A stretch of 15,625 nucleotides of DNA, from the NCBI GenBank assembly GCA_043720875.1, contig JAYSRU010000092.1, positions 1 through 15,625 on the forward strand, given 5' to 3'. Positions 1 to 7,503 of the stretch are shown here, one piece after another. Both the position numbers and the translations under genes were made by a program. The notes under the pieces are model-generated. The model worked only from the letters and a program-made list of their open reading frames with translations, searched no databases and was not told where the DNA came from. The stretch is from JAYSRU01 sp043720875. GTDB taxonomy: Bacteria; Bacteroidota; Bacteroidia; Flavobacteriales_D; Crocinitomicaceae. Each line of letters starts with the position of its first letter. Positions within the stretch are counted from its first letter, which is position 1.

Positions 1-37
1 TCAAAAAATAATGCTTCGACACTATAGACAAGCAGGT

Positions 38-45
38 CAAAGGTA
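38..45 (-). promoter_or_regulatory. Possible -7 promoter element reading out of the window
   Basis: On the minus strand this reads TACCTTTG, a full match to the Bacteroidota -7 consensus TAnnTTTG. No convincing TTG-type -33 element lies about 20 nt upstream. If it is used, it would drive a minus-strand gene lying mostly to the left of the window. No start codon for such a gene can be fixed from the 37 bases left, so this is a motif match only. Confidence 0.25.
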
Positions 46-81
46 CAACTCTAAAGGGAAACGAGTTGATGTTTTAGAGAA

Positions 82-136
82 TAAACACCTCTATAAAAAC
101 TAGAATAAACCAAATAAGGACTTATAGAGGTGTTTA
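82..136. terminator. Perfect 15-bp inverted repeat, probable terminator
   Basis: The arms at 82-96 (TAAACACCTCTATAA) and 122-136 are exact reverse complements, separated by 25 nt. The repeat lies just beyond the stop codon of the minus-strand gene ending at 148, where a terminator for that gene is expected. The plus-strand sequence after the right arm is also T-rich (GTTTTT near 144-149), so it could work in both directions. The loop is longer than in a classic intrinsic terminator. The rest of 1-147 holds no gene that I can see. Confidence 0.6.
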
Positions 137-147
137 GTATAAAGTTT

Positions 148-1050
148 TTAATTCAAAGTTATGCGTAAACCAAAACCCTGCTGTACCGTAAAATTGGTAA
201 ATGTTCTGATTTCTGGAATCGACGTTATAGATAAAGCTGCGCGCAATTCATAATATAAATGTAGTCTTTTCCAAAACTCTCTTTTCTTGCCGATTCTAAA
301 GTCGACTCCCATAGGAATATAGGTAGACATGCTCATGTTGGCTTTGTTTCGAAATGTTTCAGTAATCACAGTGAAAGTTCCAGCGGAGTTACCGATTGGG
401 CTTATACTAGCTGAAGCTGATGGATTGACAATTGTCGCATTGTCTGATATACTATGTGAAATATTCGTATTGGCATTTATAGATAAACCCGCATTGAAGC
501 CAATACCACCAAATAATGACCAGCGTGCATCTTTGTTGGTTCTGAAAATCAAGGATGCATCGAATCGTAATTGTTGACTTTTATAGTTCATTGAATACGT
601 TTCATTGTGTATGGAATCCAAATAAATGGATTGTCCGCTACTGGTTGATGTTAACGTGTCATAAGGTGATGAGGTAGTTTTGGTGTAGTAATTAAAAAAA
701 TCACCTTGATTGAAATAACCAACACCTAAGCGTAGCAAAGGTTTTGATTTATAATCCATTTTTTGTTTGTTTTTGAGTGCTAAGCCAAGTGAGATGTTTA
801 GTCCATTAGAACTGCTGAAAACATGGGATCCATAGTTCGTGAATCCAGAAAAGTTACTGTTTAACAGTGCAGAAGTTGGCGCTAAACCTTTAAAATCTTG
901 AAGTGATCCTGGTATTCCTGCTTGTGTTGTTAAATTCGATTGAATATTTACATCACTAATTAGTATTCGTTTTTCACTTACCTCTTGCCCGAAGCATGCA
1001 TAGCTCATAAAACTAGTTAACACCAACGCTGTCATTTTTTTATTTCTCAT
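148..1050 (-). CDS. Exported, probably outer-membrane beta-barrel protein of unknown function
   Basis: A 300-residue protein with a clear signal peptide: a basic start (MRNKK), a hydrophobic stretch, and a likely cleavage site near residue 21 (...YACFGQ). A downstream Met at residue 6 would also leave a signal peptide, but the first ATG is kept. The rest alternates short polar and hydrophobic segments rich in Ser, Thr, Asn, Gly and aromatics, for example LRLGVGYF near 106-113, LFGGIGFNAGL near 178-188 and a terminal GFGLRITLN. This is the usual look of a small Bacteroidota outer-membrane barrel. A Ser/Asn/Ala-rich low-complexity part lies around 190-225. I recognise no specific family. The gene stands alone, divergent from the MORN-repeat gene, with an inverted-repeat terminator after its stop. 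No -7 element was found in front of it. Location is inferred and function is unknown. Confidence 0.7.
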   Translation of the reverse strand: MRNKKMTALVLTSFMSYACFGQEVSEKRILISDVNIQSNLTTQAGIPGSLQDFKGLAPTSALLNSNFSGFTNYGSHVFSSSNGLNISLGLALKNKQKMDYKSKPLLRLGVGYFNQGDFFNYYTKTTSSPYDTLTSTSSGQSIYLDSIHNETYSMNYKSQQLRFDASLIFRTNKDARWSLFGGIGFNAGLSINANTNISHSISDNATIVNPSASASISPIGNSAGTFTVITETFRNKANMSMSTYIPMGVDFRIGKKREFWKRLHLYYELRAALSITSIPEIRTFTNFTVQQGFGLRITLN

Positions 1051-1093
1051 AGAATTTGTTTTGTAGCCTAAAAACTCTTTATTTTTCGAATTA

Positions 1094-1124
1094 TTGCCGT
1101 ATGAAAGTTAAATTTTTAATTTTG
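1094..1124 (+). promoter_or_regulatory. Bacteroidota-type promoter for the MORN-repeat gene
   Basis: A TTG at 1094-1096 and TAATTTTG at 1117-1124 (full TAnnTTTG match) are separated by 20 nt, the usual spacing for a Bacteroidota -33/-7 promoter. Transcription would begin around 1130, giving a leader of about 25 nt to the ATG at 1155. This argues against the in-frame ATGs at 1056 and 1101, which lie upstream of or inside the promoter. Confidence 0.5.
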
Positions 1125-1154
1125 TTTTCAATTCACGTTAATCGGAATCAACGC

Positions 1155-1871
1155 ATGAAAATTCTTTTTCCTTTTTTCTTCTTATTAAATTGTACTTGGG
1201 GTCAAAAGTGTTTGACCGGCGACTGTTTAAATGGCAAAGGAGTCTACCTGTATGCCAATGGAGACAAATATTCAGGCTCATTTAAAGAAGGCGTAAAACA
1301 TGGTGAAGGGGAACTGTGTTTTAAAAATGGCAATCATTATTCAGGAACCTTTACCGAGGGTAGGATAGAAGGATTTGGGACTTTTTTAAAGCAAAATGTA
1401 TTTACCTATGTGGGTTGGATTATCAACGAAGAAGCATCCGGTTTTGGGGAGATTAGCTACGACAATGGGAATCATTACAAAGGAAACTTTAGTAAGAACA
1501 AAAAAAGTGGGAATGGAGTCTTCACTTATGCAAACGGGGATGTTTACACTGGGCTTTTTTTGAACGATGAAATGAATGGGAAAGGATCATTTACAAGAAC
1601 AGATGGATCTATTTATAGTGGAAATTTTGTAAAAAATCAACGTTCAGGATATGGTAATTTAAAGTTTAAGGATGGTGCCAATTACAAAGGTAATTTTGAA
1701 CGGAATAAAATGCAGGGTATAGGAAAGTATACCTGGACTTCCGGAGATTCATATAGCGGTGAATGGAAGTCAAACAAAAGAGAGGGAAAGGGTGTTTATG
1801 TTGCTGTGGATGGAACAACATACAATTGTGTCTGGAAACATAATAAGTTAGTTAGCTACACGAAAGTTTAA
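1155..1871 (+). CDS. Exported MORN-repeat protein
   Basis: A 238-residue protein built almost entirely of MORN repeats. After a signal peptide (MKILFPFFFLLNCTWGQ, cleavage near residue 16) it has about eight or nine repeats of roughly 23 residues from residue 25 to 231, of the form Y-x-N/D-G-x-x-Y-x-G-x-F/W followed by K/N-x-x-x-G-x-G. Clear units are YANGDKYSGSF (33-43), YDNGNHYKGNF (102-112), YANGDVYTGLF (125-135) and SGDSYSGEW (196-204). The unit near 80-97 is degenerate and the last, near 217-227, is incomplete. The start at 1155 was chosen because it gives a proper signal peptide and sits downstream of a good promoter; the reading frame is open further upstream. Two cysteines (19 and 24) precede the repeats and could form a disulfide or anchor a binding partner. 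Such repeats usually form an elongated beta sheet for protein or lipid contact. The specific role is unknown. It runs tail to tail with the TonB-dependent receptor gene, 22 nt apart. Confidence 0.85.
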   Translation: MKILFPFFFLLNCTWGQKCLTGDCLNGKGVYLYANGDKYSGSFKEGVKHGEGELCFKNGNHYSGTFTEGRIEGFGTFLKQNVFTYVGWIINEEASGFGEISYDNGNHYKGNFSKNKKSGNGVFTYANGDVYTGLFLNDEMNGKGSFTRTDGSIYSGNFVKNQRSGYGNLKFKDGANYKGNFERNKMQGIGKYTWTSGDSYSGEWKSNKREGKGVYVAVDGTTYNCVWKHNKLVSYTKV

Positions 1872-1893
1872 GTAATTGATTTCCCAATCGTAG

Positions 1894-4491
1894 CTACCAA
1901 CGAACAATCAGCTTAAGGTTGAATCGCCGTTGAGTTAAGTAATTCGGAATTGCATAATAATTGGCATTTACATCCTGAACCCATTGCATGGATAGAACGT
2001 TGTTGATGCCCATTAAATTGAACACCTCGAAACTCAATTTTATATCAATAAGATTTTTATACCAAGATTTCTTTCCGCTTCGGTCTTTACCGTATAAGAA
2101 GTCATACGTTACTCCCATATCGGTTCGGAAGTAATATTTTTGGCGCAAGGTATCAGCATAACGATTTCCACTCGGAGGACCAAAAGGTAAACGCGTCCCA
2201 TATTGTAACCCAAGTTGAATACTTAAGGCTTCGAATTTTGGCATTTGATCTTGAAAAAGTAATCCAGTATTGATCCATTGATCTGTTGGTCTTGGAATAT
2301 AACCTGCTTCTCTTTTTACGCTATCCACGATTACGATATCTTTGGTTGCTCCAAATATGATTCTTTCTTTTGCCGCGTTGTAATAATCGTAATAGTAATC
2401 CCCCTTAATATCCTCTTTTGTGTGGAGTAAACCAATCTTAAAAAAGGATTGAATTCCTTCTATGAATTCGCCATGTAATTGCATATCTGCTCCATAGGCA
2501 TACGCAGTGGCGTCATTGTTTGCAAAATAGCGTGTTCTTACATTGTTGATTTCATAAGGGTTTACGTCCCATAAATACTTGTAGAAAACCTCACTAGAAA
2601 GTTTAAAAGGATTTTTTCTTCCCAACCAGAAAAAATAGTAATCATTGCCTAAAACGGCATGCACAGATTTTTGAGACTTAACTGCAGGATTCAGTTTTCC
2701 ATCAAGTGTTCTAAATTCTCGGTAAAATGGAGGTTGATAATATGTTCCTAGTGATAAACGGTAGCGTGTGTTTCTCCGTTCAATTTTATTGCTTTTTAAA
2801 AAGTAACGGTTAGGTATGTAAGTTAAAGAAATTCTGGGTGTAATATAAAATTCGTTATTAATCTCAGTATATCCGAGTCTTACGCCGCTGGTAAGTGTGA
2901 ATTTTTTAAATCCATCTGTAATGGTGTCTGTAATCACAATAGTTTTCTTAACTTCCTTTTTCCCAATAGAATAACTTTTACTGATTGCCTTTTTTTCAAT
3001 ACGATTTAGTTTCGACCAATTGTGTTGGACGTAGCCCGAAACGCGTTTAGTTTGCAAGTTTAGACTTCCTTTAACCGTTTCAAAAAACACTAAGTTAGGA
3101 CTTTCTATGTTGGTTTGATTGTAACCCGCAGAATCAACATATTTCCATTCACTCAATTTATCATTGAAAATATCTTGTTGTAAAGATATGCCCCAAAGCA
3201 ATACTTCTTTCTTACTTATAACGTAAGTTCCATCATGATAAATGTTAATTACGTTAGCTTTTAATTGATTACGAGCATGATCCAAAAAGCCGCCTATACC
3301 TAGGGTAGCAATCGAATCACCAAAATTCTCTTTTGACGGGTCGCTCTCTAATTCGTTGATAAAATATTCTCCTAGAATATCAAAATTTTCTTTTTCATTT
3401 GATCGAAAATATGAGCCGTAAAAATCGAGAGTAGTTTTCTTATTTGGAGTGTATTTAAAGGCCGATGCCAACGTAGTTGTATTGAACTCTGATTTTTCTT
3501 GTCCTTCGAAATAGACCTTAAAAGATAAGCTTTGATTAAAAGTTCCGAATTTTGTGTTTTGACTTTCAGGAGCAAAATTGTATTGGTTGGTTGCGTGATG
3601 GGCAATAAATTGCCACGAAAGTTTATCGTTTATTTTGTAATCAGTTAATAATTGAGCGTCATAGAATCGTGGATTGTAAGCACCTTTCGCGGGTAGTGAG
3701 TTTAGTAAGTATCCATTGGCTCTATAGCGTGCTCCAAATTGATACGTAAAACGAGTATTTACTTTGTCTTCTATGTGTGCTTCAACTCCCATTACCGAAC
3801 TTACAATAGATCCGCTAAATTTTGTAGGTGTTCTGTACGTAATATCTAAAACCGAAGACAATTTATCTCCATAGCGCGCGTCAAATCCTCCTGCGCTAAA
3901 TCCAATATTAGAAACCAATGCAGAGTTAATAAAACTCAATCCTTCTTGTTGTCCAGAACGTGTTAAGAATGGTCGGTTAATTTGAAATCCATTGACATAA
4001 ATAAGGTTTTCGTCATAATTTCCTCCGCGCACATTGAAGTTGGAGGTCAGCTCATTATTACTGCTCGCAGCCGTAGTGAATACTAATACGCGTTCGAAAT
4101 TAGTAAAAGGTAATTCAGCAGGTTTTATAAATGGAATGGTTGGAATTTCTTCAATACTTCTTCCGGTAATATTAGTAGTTATGTTCCCGTATTTAATCTT
4201 TATTTTGTCTAAATTTTTTATTTCGTTGTCTGCAAGTGTCACTTTTCTTTGCTCAATTTCATCTTCATTAATCAAAAATCGAATTTGATATTTTACTGCC
4301 GGTTCTAAAGCGAAACTAAACCTTCCGGCTGTGTCAGTAAATTGGATTGGAAGCGTGTCATTGTTAAGGTAAATGGCTATCCCTTCAATCCCCTGACCAG
4401 AAGTGCCTACACAATATCCTTTCACTCCAGTTTGCGCCATGGCGAAAGAAGTAAGTAAAAGAAAAAGGGTAAGGGAAAGTACTTTTTGCAT
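1894..4491 (-). CDS. TonB-dependent outer-membrane receptor with carboxypeptidase-regulatory-like N-terminal domain
   Basis: An 865-residue TonB-dependent transporter. Residues 1-20 are a signal peptide ending AMAQ. Residues about 22-98 form a carboxypeptidase-regulatory-like beta sandwich (GVKGYCVGTSGQGIEGIAIY, then FTDTAGRFSF). The plug domain spans about 105-220, with the signature NFNVRGGNYDENLIYVNGF (151-169), RSGQQEGLSFIN (178-189) and GGFDARYGDKLSSVLDI (201-217). The remainder is a long barrel with a C-terminal strand ending in Trp (NLKLIVRW). No SusD-like lipoprotein lies nearby, so this is not a SusC/SusD glycan pair, and the substrate cannot be told from sequence. This plug signature is, from memory, widespread among Bacteroidota single-gene receptors. 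The gene follows bshC on the same strand with 71 nt between them, so co-transcription is possible, but the gap could also hold its own promoter. I found no convincing -7 element there. Confidence 0.9.
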   Translation of the reverse strand: MQKVLSLTLFLLLTSFAMAQTGVKGYCVGTSGQGIEGIAIYLNNDTLPIQFTDTAGRFSFALEPAVKYQIRFLINEDEIEQRKVTLADNEIKNLDKIKIKYGNITTNITGRSIEEIPTIPFIKPAELPFTNFERVLVFTTAASSNNELTSNFNVRGGNYDENLIYVNGFQINRPFLTRSGQQEGLSFINSALVSNIGFSAGGFDARYGDKLSSVLDITYRTPTKFSGSIVSSVMGVEAHIEDKVNTRFTYQFGARYRANGYLLNSLPAKGAYNPRFYDAQLLTDYKINDKLSWQFIAHHATNQYNFAPESQNTKFGTFNQSLSFKVYFEGQEKSEFNTTTLASAFKYTPNKKTTLDFYGSYFRSNEKENFDILGEYFINELESDPSKENFGDSIATLGIGGFLDHARNQLKANVINIYHDGTYVISKKEVLLWGISLQQDIFNDKLSEWKYVDSAGYNQTNIESPNLVFFETVKGSLNLQTKRVSGYVQHNWSKLNRIEKKAISKSYSIGKKEVKKTIVITDTITDGFKKFTLTSGVRLGYTEINNEFYITPRISLTYIPNRYFLKSNKIERRNTRYRLSLGTYYQPPFYREFRTLDGKLNPAVKSQKSVHAVLGNDYYFFWLGRKNPFKLSSEVFYKYLWDVNPYEINNVRTRYFANNDATAYAYGADMQLHGEFIEGIQSFFKIGLLHTKEDIKGDYYYDYYNAAKERIIFGATKDIVIVDSVKREAGYIPRPTDQWINTGLLFQDQMPKFEALSIQLGLQYGTRLPFGPPSGNRYADTLRQKYYFRTDMGVTYDFLYGKDRSGKKSWYKNLIDIKLSFEVFNLMGINNVLSMQWVQDVNANYYAIPNYLTQRRFNLKLIVRW

Positions 4492-4562
4492 GGAGGTGAA
4501 ACGATGTATTTGGCTTAAAATTGTTTTTATTAATTATTCAAGTTAGCGAAGAAAATGATTTT

Positions 4563-6146
4563 TTAGTTGTCAATCACTTTCAAATCTTGATTTTCATTCG
4601 AAATACGTTCGTAAAGCAATTGAATAAATTCCTGAATACTTAAGTTTCCAAGGAAGTTCAAGAAATTCTGAGAGCGTTCCATCAAATGTCCACTCGGGTT
4701 TATTTTTTCTTGTAAGTCTTCTAATTGTTTTAACTCGATTTCAAATTTCTGCTTTTTTTCTTTAGTTAAGCGCTGTATTAAACTTGCTAGTTGTTTGTTG
4801 AGCATTGACGTTTGCATTTCTGCGAGTGTTTTGCTGTTAGGATCATTCTTAGTCAACAAATTAGTGATTTCCTGAGATAACCGATGGAAGGCAGATTCAA
4901 TTTCTTGCTCCAAATTGTCTCCACCTTGGTCAGTTATCCATGTTTTTGAAACGGTTTGCCAATCTTGAAAAAGATCTTGCAGGGTAATCCCAAGTTTTTT
5001 TATTTTTTTTGAATTGTTTTTTGAAACGAAAACAAACGAATTACGCAATAATATCAAAGGGAAAGGCACGTTGACTTTTGCGAACACTCCTTTGAGTTGT
5101 AGCCAATAAGCTAATTCTCCAGCTCCGCCGGTATAAACAAGGTTAGGCAGAATCGTTTCTTGGTACAAGGGGCGAAGTATTACATTCGGCGAAAAATTTT
5201 GTGGTTCGCTTGCAAGCATTTCAGATATTTCATCACAAGTAAAATCACCTACGTTTTCAATTTGAACGCCTTTTTTGCTAACCAGCAATTTCTCTCTTCC
5301 TGTTTTGCTGAGGTAAAATAGATTTATTTCCCTTACAAATGCTTGATTTTTTAAACCGTTTTCTTCCAGAACTTTGTTCTGTGCCTGAACAGCAGTTTGC
5401 GCAAATTTTTGATTTACTTCCAATAGCATTGTAGGGGCAAATAATTGCTTGAGCACTTTGCAATCTGCATTAATTATTATAAGCTCGCTCGTTTTAAATA
5501 GATGATGTACCAGTTTAAATGTAGCATCCGCTAACGTTTTTCCGCTGTATTGTTCGAATAGTTGAGAAATTTCTGCAAGTTGAGGGGCTGTGCCAAATTG
5601 GGTTAACAATTCTTGCTTAAGCTCCTCTAAATTTTCGGTGCTCATTCTGCCAACTGGGCCGGTTTGCTCGCTTCTCCAGGTATAAGTAGAGTTGAACAAC
5701 GACAGAGACTTAATTTCTTCCAAATCATGGTCCTCTGTAGCCATCCAAAAGACGGGAAGAATTTTTTTCGTTGGATGAAGTTGTTGAAGTTCGTTGGCTA
5801 GTTTTATGGTTTGAATGATTTTTATTAAAAAATACAATGGTCCCGTAGCAACATTCAGTTGATGACCAGTTGTTACCACAAAAGTATTTTGCTCAGCTAA
5901 AAGCGATAATGTTTCCAATCGATCTTCTAGTATTCCGAGTTGTGAATATTGGTTTTTTAGACTGTCTACAAGTGCCGTTCGGTGAGAATTTGGGTATGCT
6001 AAGGCTTTGATTGTTAGTTGTTTTTCTATATTCTTTTTAGAAAAGGGAAGAGGTAGTGCAAAGCTTAAATCCTCTTGATTCGCAAGTTTATTACTCAGTT
6101 CTGAAAATTGAGGGATGAGGTTTCTAACTATTGTTGCGTTTTCCAT
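4563..6146 (-). CDS. bshC: Bacillithiol biosynthesis cysteine-adding enzyme BshC
   Basis: A 527-residue match to BshC (formerly YllA), which catalyses the last step of bacillithiol synthesis: ligating cysteine to glucosaminyl-malate in the cytoplasm. Family hallmarks in order are TTGHQLNVATGPLYFLIK (92-109), the strongly conserved VFWMATEDHDLEEI (132-145), and RPLYQETILPNLVYTGGAGE (325-344) followed by LAYWLQLKGVF. A lysine/glutamate-rich C-terminal segment at about 450-490 looks like the coiled coil seen in BshC structures. Length fits the family. The start is taken at the ATG at 6146; an in-frame TTG two codons upstream is possible but would overlap the TATTTTTG promoter motif. BshA and BshB are not in the window. 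The TonB-dependent receptor lies downstream on the same strand, and the cyclophilin gene is divergent, 69 nt away. Two long A runs (A8 and A7 on the coding strand) fall near residues 379-384. Confidence 0.93.
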   Translation of the reverse strand: MENATIVRNLIPQFSELSNKLANQEDLSFALPLPFSKKNIEKQLTIKALAYPNSHRTALVDSLKNQYSQLGILEDRLETLSLLAEQNTFVVTTGHQLNVATGPLYFLIKIIQTIKLANELQQLHPTKKILPVFWMATEDHDLEEIKSLSLFNSTYTWRSEQTGPVGRMSTENLEELKQELLTQFGTAPQLAEISQLFEQYSGKTLADATFKLVHHLFKTSELIIINADCKVLKQLFAPTMLLEVNQKFAQTAVQAQNKVLEENGLKNQAFVREINLFYLSKTGREKLLVSKKGVQIENVGDFTCDEISEMLASEPQNFSPNVILRPLYQETILPNLVYTGGAGELAYWLQLKGVFAKVNVPFPLILLRNSFVFVSKNNSKKIKKLGITLQDLFQDWQTVSKTWITDQGGDNLEQEIESAFHRLSQEITNLLTKNDPNSKTLAEMQTSMLNKQLASLIQRLTKEKKQKFEIELKQLEDLQEKINPSGHLMERSQNFLNFLGNLSIQEFIQLLYERISNENQDLKVIDN

Positions 6147-6149
6147 AGG

Positions 6150-6157
6150 CAAAAATA
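6150..6157 (-). promoter_or_regulatory. Possible -7 element of bshC, 3 nt before the ATG
   Basis: On the minus strand this reads TATTTTTG, a full TAnnTTTG match ending 3 nt before the bshC ATG at 6146. No TTG-type -33 element is visible at the usual spacing. If it is used, the transcript would be leaderless or nearly so. Confidence 0.35.
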
Positions 6158-6180
6158 GGTATTATTTGATCGTTGTATTG

Positions 6181-6188
6181 TAACTTTG
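6181..6188 (+). promoter_or_regulatory. Possible -7 element of the cyclophilin gene
   Basis: TAACTTTG matches TAnnTTTG and lies 27 nt before the ATG at 6216. This gives a short A-rich leader (TCAAAAAAATATATA), which suits Bacteroidota translation initiation. The -33 element is not obvious. Confidence 0.45.
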
Positions 6189-6215
6189 TACGCTATTTAA
6201 TCAAAAAAATATATA

Positions 6216-6668
6216 ATGAAAGCGATATTGAAATCAAGTAAAGGGGAAATGAAAATTGAGTTTTTCACGGAAGATGCTCCTAAAACAGTTGCAAACTTTG
6301 TAAAGTTAGCCAAAAGTGGGTATTATGATGGTTTAACTTTTCACCGCGTTCTGAATGATTTCGTTATTCAAGGTGGTTGCCCAAATTCACGCGCAGGAGA
6401 AAAAGGTATGGCTGGAACTGGCGGACCTGGTTACAAAATTGACTGCGAATTAACAGGGAACAATCAGCACCACGAAAGAGGCGTTTTATCCATGGCTCAT
6501 GCGGGATTGAATACTGGAGGTTCTCAATTTTTTGTTTGCCATAGCCGCACAAACACAGCGCATTTGGATCGTATTCACACCTGTTTTGGTAAAGTTGTTG
6601 AAGGATTAGATGTTATAGATGATATTCGTCAAGGTGACTTGATCGAATCAATAAGTATTATAGATTAA
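6216..6668 (+). CDS. Cyclophilin-type peptidyl-prolyl cis-trans isomerase
   Basis: A complete single-domain cyclophilin of 150 residues without signal peptide or membrane segment, so it is probably cytoplasmic. It speeds cis-trans isomerisation of X-Pro bonds during protein folding. The catalytic motif FHRV (42-45) carries the key arginine. It is followed by IQGG (51-54), the active-site core MAHAGLNTGGSQFFV (93-107) and LDRIHTCFGKV (117-127). Histidine 121 occupies the region where human cyclophilin A has its cyclosporin-contacting tryptophan, as in many bacterial cyclophilins, so weak cyclosporin binding is expected. Cysteines at 55, 77, 108 and 123 are more than usual for such a small enzyme. 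The gene is divergent from bshC and ends in a strong hairpin, so it is probably a single-gene unit. Which named paralogue it corresponds to cannot be decided, so no symbol is given. Confidence 0.95.
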   Translation: MKAILKSSKGEMKIEFFTEDAPKTVANFVKLAKSGYYDGLTFHRVLNDFVIQGGCPNSRAGEKGMAGTGGPGYKIDCELTGNNQHHERGVLSMAHAGLNTGGSQFFVCHSRTNTAHLDRIHTCFGKVVEGLDVIDDIRQGDLIESISIID

Positions 6669-6673
6669 AAATT

Positions 6674-6717
6674 GAAATTCGGAATTGAATTGAAACCTTT
6701 TAATTCAATTCCGTTTC
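6674..6717 (+). terminator. Strong hairpin terminator after the cyclophilin gene
   Basis: The arms CGGAATTGAATT (6680-6691) and AATTCAATTCCG (6702-6713) are a perfect 12-bp inverted repeat around a 10-nt loop. Flanking GAAA (6674-6677) and TTTC (6714-6717) extend the stem past a 2-nt bulge. It begins 5 nt after the cyclophilin stop codon and separates that gene from porT. The downstream T tract is short, so termination may rely on the stem, or the element may only stabilise the transcript end. Confidence 0.8.
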
Positions 6718-6758
6718 ATTTGAATATACTAATTCAGTAATTATTGCGTATTTATTGC

Positions 6759-7499
6759 ATGCTAAAACTAACTGTGCTTTTTTCTGTTGCATTTTTGTTT
6801 GTTCAAACCGTAGTTGGACAAAAGGAAAAAGCTATGAATTATAAAAAATTTGATAGAAGATTGCTGCATTTTGGTTTTTTATTAGGAGGTAATTCAGCAG
6901 GGTTTACAATGGACCCGAAATTGAATAATTTTGCTAATTACGACTTGAAAAGTATATCAGAAAAACCACAACCTGGTGGACAAATAGGTATAATCACTTC
7001 GTTGCGTTTGGGTTCTCCTGTCTTTCGTTTGAGATTTATTCCAACATTGTCGTTTCAAGAAAGAGCAATTAATTACCAATATTCTCCTAAAAAACCAACA
7101 TTACAAGATCCAACTCCTTCAACGAAGGATGTGTTCGATGAGCAGCGTATAAGTTCTACGAACATAGATTTTCCGTTAATGCTTCAGTTTCGAACACTTC
7201 GATATAATAATTTTGCAGCTTACGTTTTAGGCGGGGCGCAATACACTATAGACATGCAGTCGCAGGAGAAAAAGAATCAATCATTTAATGATCCATTTGT
7301 TAAAATCAAAAGAGATGATTTGCAAGGACAAGTTGGCGGCGGCGTTGAGTTTTTCATGCCTTATTTCAAATTGGGATTAGAAATTAAACTCTCACACAGT
7401 TGGTTGAATGCACTTGTGCAAGATAATACGAAAGTTTCTTTACCAATACAATCACTTCAAAACAGAATTTGGTGGTTTTCTATTACGTTCGAAGGTTAA
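6759..7499 (+). CDS. porT: PorT-type type IX secretion system outer-membrane protein
   Basis: A 246-residue protein with signal peptide (MLKLTVLFSVAFLFVQTVVG, cleavage near 20) and the pattern of an eight-stranded PorT/OMP_b-brl barrel. Family-like stretches are LLHFGFLLGGNSAGF (about 34-48), SLRLGSPVFRLRFIPTLSFQ (80-99), NIDFPLMLQFR near 134-144, and GQVGGGVEFFMPYFKLGLEI in the C-terminal quarter. Length agrees with Porphyromonas PorT and flavobacterial SprT. In those species PorT/SprT is an outer-membrane component needed for type IX secretion and gliding. The ATG at 6759 is preferred over an in-frame TTG at 6744, since it starts directly at the signal peptide. The next gene begins 4 nt after the stop, so the two are probably co-transcribed. 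The family assignment comes from recognised sequence patterns. A non-T9SS OMP_b-brl paralogue is the main alternative. No type IX cargo C-terminal domain is seen in the window. Confidence 0.82.
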   Translation: MLKLTVLFSVAFLFVQTVVGQKEKAMNYKKFDRRLLHFGFLLGGNSAGFTMDPKLNNFANYDLKSISEKPQPGGQIGIITSLRLGSPVFRLRFIPTLSFQERAINYQYSPKKPTLQDPTPSTKDVFDEQRISSTNIDFPLMLQFRTLRYNNFAAYVLGGAQYTIDMQSQEKKNQSFNDPFVKIKRDDLQGQVGGGVEFFMPYFKLGLEIKLSHSWLNALVQDNTKVSLPIQSLQNRIWWFSITFEG

Positions 7500-7503
7500 T
7501 ATT

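Noticed and set aside
1853..1896. TAGCTAC (1853-1859) and GTAGCTA (1890-1896) could pair across the tail-to-tail junction as a shared terminator.
   Set aside because: Only 7 bp of pairing with a 30-nt loop and no T tract; this is expected by chance.
4492..4515. On the plus strand GGAGGTGAAACG precedes an ATG, looking like a textbook Shine-Dalgarno and start.
   Set aside because: The frame from that ATG stops after four codons, and the strand is antisense to the receptor and bshC genes.
7408..7503. An upstream in-frame ATG that would lengthen the oxidoreductase by 32 residues.
   Set aside because: It would overlap porT by about 90 nt, and the added residues read as an out-of-frame translation of porT. 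The ATG at 7504 fits family length.
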